A stretch of DNA of 64,000 nucleotides from Chryseobacterium sp. FP211-J200 (GTDB taxonomy: Bacteria; Bacteroidota; Bacteroidia; Flavobacteriales; Weeksellaceae), in assembly GCF_001643375.1 (NCBI RefSeq), contig NZ_LSHB01000054.1, positions 1 to 64,000 of the forward strand. Direction: 5' to 3'. The notes below the pieces were generated by a model, which saw only the letters and a program-made list of their open reading frames with translations, had not been told where the DNA came from and made no database searches. Both the position numbers and the translations under genes were made by a program. Of this stretch, positions 43,397 to 51,299 are shown one piece after another. The number at the start of each line of letters is the position of its first letter. The first letter of the stretch is position 1.

Positions 43397-43942
43397 ATGA
43401 GTAAACAAGCATTGATCATTATCGATATCCAAAATGATTATTTTGAAGGAGGGTCATTTCCGTTGGCTAGCCCATTAGAGGCAAGTATTAACGCCAGTAA
43501 GGTTCTTAAATACTTCCGGAAAAAAGATCTGCCGATTGTCCACATTCAACATCTAAGTCCAAATGGTTCACCGTTTATGGTTACTGGAACCACCGGTGCT
43601 GAGATCCACGAAAATGTACGACCACTTGAGGGGGAAAAGATATTTCAAAAAAACTATCCCAATAGTTTCAGAGATACCGGTCTGTTGGATTATTTAAAAG
43701 ATCAGGAAATAACAGAATTGGTGATCACAGGAATGATGACCCATATGTGTGTTGATGCTACGACTAGAGCTGCAAATGACTTTGGATTTAAATGCACAGT
43801 AATTGGTGACGCCTGTGCCTCTAGAGATCTGAATATCAATGGAAAAACAGTAAAAGCTGACGACGTTCATCACGCGTTTTTGTCCGCTTTGGAATTTTTC
43901 TATGCTGATGTAATAAGCGCGGAGGAATTTCTGTCTGCATAA
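43397..43942 (+). CDS. Isochorismatase-family cysteine hydrolase
   Basis: A 181-residue hydrolase of the isochorismatase/nicotinamidase superfamily. The catalytic triad is recognisable: Asp in ALIIIDIQNDYFEGG, Lys in FQKNYPNSFRDT, and Cys in GMMTHMCVDATTRAA preceded by the cis-peptide-like VITG. Family members hydrolyse amides or vinyl ethers; the substrate is unknown. It is encoded behind an AraC regulator and may act on a small toxic or signalling compound. Confidence 0.9.
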   Translation: MSKQALIIIDIQNDYFEGGSFPLASPLEASINASKVLKYFRKKDLPIVHIQHLSPNGSPFMVTGTTGAEIHENVRPLEGEKIFQKNYPNSFRDTGLLDYLKDQEITELVITGMMTHMCVDATTRAANDFGFKCTVIGDACASRDLNINGKTVKADDVHHAFLSALEFFYADVISAEEFLSA

Positions 43943-44098
43943 AGTGTTACAAATCAGATCAGGTCCTGTTGTCAACTAACAGGATCTTTTTTTTAAGGAG
44001 AGGCATCACACTGCCATATATTTCCACAAAAATCCACATTCCCTCAATCACTGCGATTAGCTCATAAATTCACGCCCATATCTGAAAATAATTAAAAA

Positions 44099-46099
44099 AT
44101 GCAGGGTGAAGACGATTTAAGAGGGCTAGCCAAAATAATGGCTTTTATGAGAGCAGTTAGTATCATAGTAATATTGATGCACCTTTACTGGTTTTGCTAT
44201 AGCTTTTTTACACAGCGTGGCTGGAACTTAGAACTTGTCAATAAGATCCTGCAAAATTTTAACAGGGCGGCAGGACTCTTTGGCAAACCAATCTATTCAA
44301 AACTTTTTGCATTTGTATTGCTGGGGCTGAGCTGTTTTGGAACCAAAGGGGTGAAAAATGAGAAGATCACCTGGCAGAAAATATCTGCAGTGTTAGTACT
44401 GGGTACTGTCCTATTCTTTTTCAACACACCTTTATTACTGATCTCACCAAATCCTTTGACATTGCCTTATATGATTTCAACTGGCTCAGGCTATATCTTA
44501 CTGATGATGGCGGGTGTATGGGTCAGTCGTCTTCTAAAACATAATCTGATGGATGATGTTTTTAATAGTGAGAATGAAAGTTTTCTGCAGGAGACCAGAT
44601 TGATGGAAAACGAATATTCCGTTAACCTGCCCACAAAGTTTTACTACAAAAACAAATGGAACAGTGGCTGGATCAATGTGGTCAATCCATTTCGTGCAAC
44701 CATTGTCTTGGGTACACCGGGATCAGGAAAATCCTACGCTGTGGTCAATAATTACATCAGGCAGCATATTGAAAAGGGATTTTCCATGTACATCTACGAT
44801 TTTAAGTTCGATGACCTTTCCCTTATTGCCTACAACCATCTGTTAAATCATTCGGAGGGTTACAAGATCAAACCGAAATTTTATATCATCAACTTCGACG
44901 ATCCCAGAAAAAGCCACCGTTGCAATCCGTTGAATCCAAACTTTATGACGGATATCTCAGATGCCTATGAAGCAGCTTACACCATTATGCTCAATCTGAA
45001 CCGAAGCTGGATCCAAAAGCAGGGCGACTTCTTTGTAGAAAGCCCGATCATCCTTTTGGCAGCGATCATTTGGTTCCTGAAGATCTATCAGAACGGTCAA
45101 TACTGCACTTTCCCGCACGCCATCGAACTATTGAATAAGAAATATGAGGATGTCTTTACGATCCTGACCTCCTACTCCGAACTTGAAAACTACCTCTCCC
45201 CCTTTATGGATGCCTGGCAGGGCGGTGCGCAGGATCAGCTGCAGGGACAGATCGCTTCTGCAAAGATCCCTTTGTCCCGAATGATCTCCCCGCAACTCTA
45301 TTGGGTGATGACAGGAGATGATTTCTCGCTCGACATCAACAATCCGGAGGATCCCAAGATATTATGTGTGGGAAACAATCCGGACCGCCAGAACATCTAT
45401 TCGGCTGCACTGGGACTTTACAATTCAAGAATTGTCAAACTGATCAATAAAAAAGGACAGCTGAAAAGTTCAGTCATTATTGATGAACTACCTACCATTT
45501 ATTTCAGAGGATTGGACAACCTGATCGCTACCGCCAGAAGCAATAAGGTTTCAGTCTGCTTGGGATTTCAGGACTTTTCTCAATTGACAAGAGATTATGG
45601 AGATAAGGAAAGCAAGGTGATCCAAAACACCGTAGGAAATATATTTAGCGGACAGGTCGTTGGAGAAACCGCCAAATCATTATCAGAAAGGTTTGGTAAG
45701 GTTTTACAGAAAAGACAAAGTATTTCGATCAATAGAAATGACACGTCAACGTCCATTTCAACACAATTGGACAGCCTGATCCCGGCATCGAAGATCTCAA
45801 CACTCACCCAGGGATTTTTTGTAGGTGCCGTTTCTGACAACTTTGATGAAAGGATCGATCAGAAAATATTCCATTCTGAGATTGTCGTTGACAGCGCCAG
45901 ATTTTCTGCGGAGGAAAAGAATTATCAAAAAATACCTCACATCCGTTCATTTGTTGACGAGAACGGAGCCGAGCGCATGCGGGAGGAAATTACAGCCAAT
46001 TATAAAAATATCAAAGCGGATATCCTGATGATTATTACGAATGAAATGGATAGAATTTCAAACGATCCTGACCTGCAGCATCTGATCAATAAAGAATAA
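44099..46099 (+). CDS. mobC: Conjugation coupling protein MobC (VirD4/TraD type)
   Basis: A 666-residue inner-membrane ATPase that brings the relaxase-DNA complex to the mating channel. Three or four N-terminal membrane helices (up to about residue 150) precede the Walker A LGTPGSGKSYAVVN near 202, a Walker B in SSVIIDELPTIYFRGLDNL, and SNKVSVCLGFQDFSQLTRDY. The family is called MobC in Bacteroidetes elements. It normally follows mobB directly; here two cargo genes intervene. A bidirectional terminator follows. Confidence 0.92.
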   Translation: MQGEDDLRGLAKIMAFMRAVSIIVILMHLYWFCYSFFTQRGWNLELVNKILQNFNRAAGLFGKPIYSKLFAFVLLGLSCFGTKGVKNEKITWQKISAVLVLGTVLFFFNTPLLLISPNPLTLPYMISTGSGYILLMMAGVWVSRLLKHNLMDDVFNSENESFLQETRLMENEYSVNLPTKFYYKNKWNSGWINVVNPFRATIVLGTPGSGKSYAVVNNYIRQHIEKGFSMYIYDFKFDDLSLIAYNHLLNHSEGYKIKPKFYIINFDDPRKSHRCNPLNPNFMTDISDAYEAAYTIMLNLNRSWIQKQGDFFVESPIILLAAIIWFLKIYQNGQYCTFPHAIELLNKKYEDVFTILTSYSELENYLSPFMDAWQGGAQDQLQGQIASAKIPLSRMISPQLYWVMTGDDFSLDINNPEDPKILCVGNNPDRQNIYSAALGLYNSRIVKLINKKGQLKSSVIIDELPTIYFRGLDNLIATARSNKVSVCLGFQDFSQLTRDYGDKESKVIQNTVGNIFSGQVVGETAKSLSERFGKVLQKRQSISINRNDTSTSISTQLDSLIPASKISTLTQGFFVGAVSDNFDERIDQKIFHSEIVVDSARFSAEEKNYQKIPHIRSFVDENGAERMREEITANYKNIKADILMIITNEMDRISNDPDLQHLINKE

Positions 46100-46100
46100 A

Positions 46101-46142
46101 AAAACCTTGAATGCAGACTGACAGACAGGTATTCAAGGTTTT
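46101..46142. terminator. Bidirectional terminator between mobC and rteC
   Basis: AAAACCTTGAAT (46101-46112) pairs with ATTCAAGGTTTT (46131-46142), with A- and T-runs on either side, between two convergent genes. Confidence 0.8.
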
Positions 46143-46150
46143 CAAACCAA

Positions 46151-46996
46151 TCACTCCCCTTCAGTATTCATAAAGTGCTGATTGAGATGTTCACCGACCA
46201 GATTCAAGAATTTCGTCGGCCCCTGTTTTCGGTTCCGGATCTCAAAGATCGTTTTGTGGAAGTTGCCGAGGTCTGTGTCCAGAGATCTCTCCATAAACTT
46301 AATGACCTCACTGAGTTCAATGTTGCCGCCATTGAAACATCGCATCTGGTAAAGCGCATAGACCAATTCGATCAGGCCAACCTTGGATGCAGACCATACC
46401 AGTGGTGACAAGCTTTTACCAACGGGATGATCGCCAATATTTTCGAGCTGTTTTTTTAAATATTGATCCAATTTCTGGCTGGCAAGGAATCTCGCGATCA
46501 GATGATCGTGAGAAGTGGTAAAACTTGTGTCAAAATTATAGAAGCCAAAGGATAATTTCATTTTCAGGTCGTAGGAATTTCTGACAAATATCTTCTGGTC
46601 AAGATAGGTGGCTTCCCTCCTGTAATAACTGTAAAATTCTGCCTGCTCCTCATAAAAGGTTTTAAGCTTCTCCTGTTCTGCCTCATAGTACTTTTTCAGA
46701 GCCTTGTTCCCCGCATTAGGTTTATGGGATTCGATATCCAGAATAGTGGAATAATAGATGAATTTTGAAATAAATTGGGGCTTCAGTGTTTTAAAGAAAT
46801 AGACTTCTTCAGCGATAGTCTCAAAATGGTGCGGGGAGATCATCTCCTTTAAATTTCTGACCGATTCATCGATGAGTATAAGAGATTTCTCAGCGATCTT
46901 AACCATGTCTTCGTCGTCGTCATACACTTCGTTGATCTTCAACTCCAGGTCGTCATTTAATTTTGTGATCTTTCTAAAAATAGTTTTTGTTACCAT
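46151..46996 (-). CDS. RteC-domain protein
   Basis: A 281-residue helical protein of the RteC family, which in CTnDOT activates excision after tetracycline induction. Recognisable parts are YVFKTLKPQFISKFIYYSTI-like sequence near residue 70 (here VYFFKTLKPQFISKFIYYS) and a C-terminal LSPLVWSASKVGLIELVYAL followed by NGGNIELSEVIKFMER. There is no rteA/rteB pair or tetQ in the window, so the inducing signal is unknown. It probably regulates this ICE. Confidence 0.88.
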   Translation of the reverse strand: MVTKTIFRKITKLNDDLELKINEVYDDDEDMVKIAEKSLILIDESVRNLKEMISPHHFETIAEEVYFFKTLKPQFISKFIYYSTILDIESHKPNAGNKALKKYYEAEQEKLKTFYEEQAEFYSYYRREATYLDQKIFVRNSYDLKMKLSFGFYNFDTSFTTSHDHLIARFLASQKLDQYLKKQLENIGDHPVGKSLSPLVWSASKVGLIELVYALYQMRCFNGGNIELSEVIKFMERSLDTDLGNFHKTIFEIRNRKQGPTKFLNLVGEHLNQHFMNTEGE

Positions 46997-47041
46997 GTCC
47001 TTTTTTTAGAAATTTACAAAAAAACCTTTATTGATGCCTAG

Positions 47042-48745
47042 TTAGCTCAATCCCAATTCTTTTTTTCTGTTCCTGATGTAATCTGTCGGTCTGATGCCGT
47101 TGATCTCATAAAACAGGCTGGAGAAATTTTGACGGGCTGCTATGCCGCATTCCTCTGCCAAAGCTTCGATGGTGTAATGGAGGTATTTATTGTTGGTATT
47201 GAGGAGATTGGTAATATAGTTGATCCGAAGTTCAGCGATGTATCTGTTGAAGTTCATACCCTTGTTCTCGTTGATATAGATGGAGAGATAATGGGAATTC
47301 GTACCGAGTTTTACCGCTGTACTATGTTGGGTCAACCCCTTTTTCCGGAATTGATGTTCATCTTCAAACTTTTTTAGTTTTTCTGTGATCTTCCGCGCCA
47401 TCTCATCGGTCAGAAAAGTTTTTCTGATCGAATATTCAGGTGCCTCCTCAATGACGAGGTCGCCTTTGGCAATTGATTGTTCTGCCAGTTTTTTTTGAAG
47501 GAGTAAATATTGCTTTTTGATTTTTCGGTCTTTCCGGTAACGTACTACTAAAATAATCAGGACCAGTAAGACAAGCCCTGCAAGGAATTGAGCGTAAACA
47601 GTCTTTTTTTTGCTGACCTGCTCCAGCCTTTCCTTCTCCTCTACCAGCGAGCGGCGATCAAAATCCCTGTGAAGTTTTGAAGAGAGATATGCATAATTGG
47701 TGGTCAGCAGGCTGTCAGCTTTCAGCAATTGGTTGGTATAATACAGCTGCCTCTTAACATCTTTATCTTTATAATGTTCGATCAGAAAGTTGTAGCTTTT
47801 ATAGACCTCGGGCAATACAAAGGCGTGAACTTCAAAAATAGAATCGATCTTCGTATAATATAAAATAGCTTTATCGGCATCGTTCTGTGCCTCGTTGATC
47901 TTGCCCAGATAGTAATACACCACAGACGCCCAGGCAAAATCATTTCTTTGGACAATGACTGGTAATGAACTTTCAAGGTCGGCCTCTGCACCTGAGTAGT
48001 CCTTTTTTATAAATTTTGAAATGCCTCGGCACTTCAGAAAATAGCTGTGCTCCAAAGCAAAATCGTCATCCTTTAAAGTAAGGTCATATCCCAACTGGCT
48101 CAGACTGTCGCTCTTCTTGTAGTTTTTAAGATACCGGCAGGTAACCGTTAGCTGGTGAAGGCTGTTCAGATAGGCCTTTTTGCGGTTAAACTTTTCGTTG
48201 AAATGAAGTTTTGCCTCTGTTTTTTTTCCATAATAGGCAACGCACTCATCAAAATGCTCCTGGGCCTCCTCATAATAACCCAAATGTAATTTCACAACCC
48301 CTAAATGATAGATCACCTTATGATGAAGATATTGGTCATCTGACCTTTTGGAAAATTCATAGGCCTTTAAATATTGATCCAGTGCAAGTTTGTAGTTCTT
48401 GTGATAGAAATAGTAAATGATACCCTTGCTGAGGTAATCATTACTGATGTCGTCCTTAGTGCCATATTTGATGCTGGCCGCAATTGCACTGTCCGCATAG
48501 TTGATCTTGTGCGGGAGATCGAACTGCCGTCCGTCCCGGTAACCCTGGATCAGCTTTGAGAAATTGGATTCATCCTTTGCCTTTCGGATAAAGATCCTGA
48601 CATCAGGCATCGCACTGATGTCATCAATGGTTTTCATCTCATACTTTTTTCTTATTTCCTCAAAGGTCTTTTCTTTCTTGGGCTGTGAAAATGTAAGCTG
48701 TGATAAAAAGGAAAAGAGCATGAGAAAGCCGTAACACTTTTTCAT
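47042..48745 (-). CDS. Membrane-anchored TPR regulator with AraC-type DNA-binding domain
   Basis: A 567-residue protein with a signal peptide (MKKCYGFLMLFSFLSQLTFS), about eight tetratricopeptide-like repeats in residues 60-350 (for example YLKAYEFSKRSD and YYEEAQEHFDECVAYYG), one membrane helix near 393-410 (FLAGLVLLVLIILVVRY) and a cytoplasmic AraC domain (IEALAEECGIAARQNFSSLF, NGIRPTDYIRNRKKELG). It would sense something in the periplasm and control transcription directly. Such proteins are common in Flavobacteria. It neighbours the secreted-peptide and SusC/SusD genes. Confidence 0.88.
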   Translation of the reverse strand: MKKCYGFLMLFSFLSQLTFSQPKKEKTFEEIRKKYEMKTIDDISAMPDVRIFIRKAKDESNFSKLIQGYRDGRQFDLPHKINYADSAIAASIKYGTKDDISNDYLSKGIIYYFYHKNYKLALDQYLKAYEFSKRSDDQYLHHKVIYHLGVVKLHLGYYEEAQEHFDECVAYYGKKTEAKLHFNEKFNRKKAYLNSLHQLTVTCRYLKNYKKSDSLSQLGYDLTLKDDDFALEHSYFLKCRGISKFIKKDYSGAEADLESSLPVIVQRNDFAWASVVYYYLGKINEAQNDADKAILYYTKIDSIFEVHAFVLPEVYKSYNFLIEHYKDKDVKRQLYYTNQLLKADSLLTTNYAYLSSKLHRDFDRRSLVEEKERLEQVSKKKTVYAQFLAGLVLLVLIILVVRYRKDRKIKKQYLLLQKKLAEQSIAKGDLVIEEAPEYSIRKTFLTDEMARKITEKLKKFEDEHQFRKKGLTQHSTAVKLGTNSHYLSIYINENKGMNFNRYIAELRINYITNLLNTNNKYLHYTIEALAEECGIAARQNFSSLFYEINGIRPTDYIRNRKKELGLS

Positions 48746-49021
48746 ATGCTTATTATTAGAACCTCACCATCTCAAAATTAAACATTTTCCCATTAAATAA
48801 AGGATTTCTATGCGGCTTGATGGTCTGTCAGACGGAAATTGTTCATAACTCTCTTGACTAAAGGCTTAATGCCTGAAAATGAGTGGTACAATTTTAAAAT
48901 TGATACGTCGTCATTTTAAAATAGCGCCACAGCAGGCTTTTTTTCAATTACCGACGACTCTACCTTTGGTCTCAGAATTCTAGTATAATCCGGCCGGAAT
49001 AACCATTTAAAACTATTTAAA

Positions 49022-49243
49022 ATGAAAAAGTTATTCCCATTTTTAAGTCTTATCGCATGCACATTTGGTGTGCTGAATTGTGCAGAACGTGATGACGCTG
49101 CGTTATCGAAAACCGAAACTGATGATTTTATGCCCGCCGTATTTCTGCGTGGGGACACGGTCAGAAAAGACAATCCACCCGTAGATCCTGATCCACCTGT
49201 GAGAGATGGTGACAACTGGCGGACTGTTCCAATAAATAATTAA
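49022..49243 (+). CDS. Small predicted lipoprotein
   Basis: A 73-residue protein with a lipoprotein signal (MKKLFPFLSLIACTFGVLNC), Cys20 being the lipidation site, then a short polar, Pro/Asp-rich tail (DNPPVDPDPPVRDGDNW). No domain is recognised. It is the first of four same-strand genes that end with the secreted Cys peptide. The mature protein of about 53 residues is too short for an enzyme. Confidence 0.6.
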   Translation: MKKLFPFLSLIACTFGVLNCAERDDAALSKTETDDFMPAVFLRGDTVRKDNPPVDPDPPVRDGDNWRTVPINN

Positions 49244-49255
49244 ATTTTATATCCT

Positions 49256-49423
49256 ATGATTCCCCATACCTCCATATCAGTTGTCACAGGCTTACCATGT
49301 CCGGAAAGCGGCATTTGGGAAAGTATGGGGAATTTTAAGACCACCTGTCCCATCATGAAAGGCAGCAAGATGCCGGACTATTGCGGATTGAAAGTAAAAT
49401 GGAGACTGTTGCGGTCAAGTTAA
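49256..49423 (+). CDS. 55-residue CPxSGxW protein
   Basis: A short frame from ATG 49256 to TAA 49421, 12 bases after the lipoprotein gene and 18 before the MauE-type gene. The sequence contains VTGLPCPESGIWESMGN, TTCPIMKGSKMPDYCG and ends KVKWRLLRSS. The three cysteines plus the CPxSGxW and KGxxMP motifs look like a small family that I have seen as stand-alone modules and in toxin-linked proteins. It has no signal peptide. Function is unknown. Confidence 0.6.
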   Translation: MIPHTSISVVTGLPCPESGIWESMGNFKTTCPIMKGSKMPDYCGLKVKWRLLRSS

Positions 49424-49441
49424 ATTCTAAAAATATTGGTG

Positions 49442-50974
49442 ATGAAAAATTATTTGAATACCTTCATTTTAATAGTCAGTTATTTTTTTATTCTGCTGTT
49501 CGTCTATGCGGGTATCAGTAAAATTCTTGACTTTGAAAACTTTCAGGTGCAGATCGCTCAGTCTCCCCTTCTTAGTGCATATGCAGGGAGTATTTCATAT
49601 ATCGTCATCATAATAGAGCTTATTGCCGTATTACTACTGGGCTTTACAATAACACGAAAATGGGGACTTCAATTATCGTTTTGCATAATGGCAAGTTTCA
49701 CTGCCTATATATTTTTAATCCTGAATTACAGTGAACATGTACCCTGCTCTTGTGGTGGAATTTTAGAGAAGATGGGATGGAAGGAGCATTTGATATTTAA
49801 TATTGTCTGTGTCGCTATTTTGGGCTATGGTAATCTAATAGACGATTCAGATGGAAAGGTTGCTATTAAAAAAAACAGACCATTACATGTTAAAATTCTC
49901 CATCTTTCTACTCTTTGCATAATTAGTTTCGGAGTTGTATTGCTATTGTTCTTTTCCTCTGATCATATCATTAAAAAAGAAAATAATTTTACAAGGCGCT
50001 ATCTTAAATATCCCGTAAATCTTATACAGACCAAAGAACTTGACAATCCCTATTTATATTTTGCAGGAGGTGATAAGGGCTTTCTACATCTTGCCAATAA
50101 AAAAAAACCACTTGATCTTCAACTTATCAGTAAAGATCTCAAAAAATCAGAACTGCGCAAGATATCAATCGATAATAAAAACTACCCTTTCAAAAATATC
50201 AATGTCAAAACTTATCGCAATCAATATTATCTGTTTGATGGGACTGTACCAATTATATTCAGGGGTGATATTAAGACATTAAAATCTAAAACAATAGATA
50301 TTGGAAAATTTTATTTTTCTCAGCTAGCCGTTATAGATTCAGCCAATTTTATTTTAAGAATTCAAAGTACTGAGACCAAGGAATTGGAATTAGCACGTTA
50401 CAACACTGCCCTACCAACAAAATTCTATGTTAATAAAGATATTTTGGATAGGCAAACAGATGGGATTTTTGATGCTGATGGTCTGCTTACAAGTGATACA
50501 GACCATTCTGAATTCATTTACATCTACAATTACAGAAATCAATTTGCAACAACAGATCAATATCTTCATAAAGTACAGAAATTCAATACCATCGACACTA
50601 TTTCGAAAGCTCAGATAAAAACCAAGAAACTTAAAGATGGAAAGAACAAAATGACAACCCCTGTATTAAAGGTTAACAACAAAAGTGTGGCTTACAAAAA
50701 TGTATTGTTCAACCATTCGTTGGTAAAAGGCAGGCACGAGCCTATGCGTTTATGGAAAGAGTCTGATGTGATTGACCTGTATTCAATCGATAAAGGAGAA
50801 TATATCGGCAGCTTCTATCTCTATGAAGAGGACAGGCAAAAAATATCAGATTTTTATGTCACCGATGACCACCTATATGTCATAAGAAAAAATTTACTTT
50901 CTCAATACCGTTTCAGCAACAGTATTAAAAAGAACTTCAAAACAGGGAAAGCCGAAAACCTGAACAAAGAGTAG
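49442..50974 (+). CDS. MauE/DoxX-type redox membrane protein fused to a large soluble domain
   Basis: A 510-residue protein. ATG 49442 (MKNYLNTFILIVSYFF) is preferred over the upstream TTG/GTG codons. Residues about 1-140 form a four-helix MauE-like membrane domain with the paired-cysteine motif HVPCSCGGILEKMGW, which in MauE supports disulfide formation in secreted proteins. A further helix lies near 155-175. The rest (about 180-500) is a beta-rich soluble domain with propeller-like strands (PYLYFAGGDKGFLHLAN), probably periplasmic. It sits directly upstream of a secreted four-Cys peptide, a likely client. Confidence 0.78.
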   Translation: MKNYLNTFILIVSYFFILLFVYAGISKILDFENFQVQIAQSPLLSAYAGSISYIVIIIELIAVLLLGFTITRKWGLQLSFCIMASFTAYIFLILNYSEHVPCSCGGILEKMGWKEHLIFNIVCVAILGYGNLIDDSDGKVAIKKNRPLHVKILHLSTLCIISFGVVLLLFFSSDHIIKKENNFTRRYLKYPVNLIQTKELDNPYLYFAGGDKGFLHLANKKKPLDLQLISKDLKKSELRKISIDNKNYPFKNINVKTYRNQYYLFDGTVPIIFRGDIKTLKSKTIDIGKFYFSQLAVIDSANFILRIQSTETKELELARYNTALPTKFYVNKDILDRQTDGIFDADGLLTSDTDHSEFIYIYNYRNQFATTDQYLHKVQKFNTIDTISKAQIKTKKLKDGKNKMTTPVLKVNNKSVAYKNVLFNHSLVKGRHEPMRLWKESDVIDLYSIDKGEYIGSFYLYEEDRQKISDFYVTDDHLYVIRKNLLSQYRFSNSIKKNFKTGKAENLNKE

Positions 50975-50998
50975 GCAAACATCTAAATTATAATTATT

Positions 50999-51262
50999 AT
51001 GAAAAAAGTAATGATTTCAGCTGTCGTAATACTTTTCGGCACTGGCGCTGCTTTCGCAACGAACTACAAAAGTACCAAAGCAATTTTCACGGGTTATCGT
51101 CTGGTCAATTCAGGAGGAGAACTGCAATGTGAGCCTGACAAAAATTGTACAGATGTGGACACAGGAGCCATTTGCACTTGGTCTTCTGATAATGCAACAC
51201 CACTTCACAGGCTGGAAAGTCCTTCGATGTGTGTACAGACTTTGTATGAAATTAATCCGTAA
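50999..51262 (+). CDS. Small secreted four-cysteine protein (DUF6520-like)
   Basis: An 87-residue protein with a signal peptide (MKKVMISAVVILFGTGAAFA) and a mature part of about 67 residues containing four Cys (LQCEPDKNCTDVDTGAICTW and SMCVQT). The spacing suggests two disulfides. It resembles the DUF6520 family of Flavobacteria, small exported proteins of unknown function usually encoded beside MauE-like genes. It follows the MauE-type gene by 24 bases and is followed by a terminator. Confidence 0.72.
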   Translation: MKKVMISAVVILFGTGAAFATNYKSTKAIFTGYRLVNSGGELQCEPDKNCTDVDTGAICTWSSDNATPLHRLESPSMCVQTLYEINP

Positions 51263-51273
51263 TCTTATTAAAG

Positions 51274-51299
51274 AAGGATGCTCATTGAGCATCCTTTTT
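51274..51299 (+). terminator. Terminator after the Cys-peptide gene
   Basis: AAGGATGCTCA pairs with TGAGCATCCTT, followed by T residues. It overlaps the last codons of the convergent S9 peptidase gene. Confidence 0.8.
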
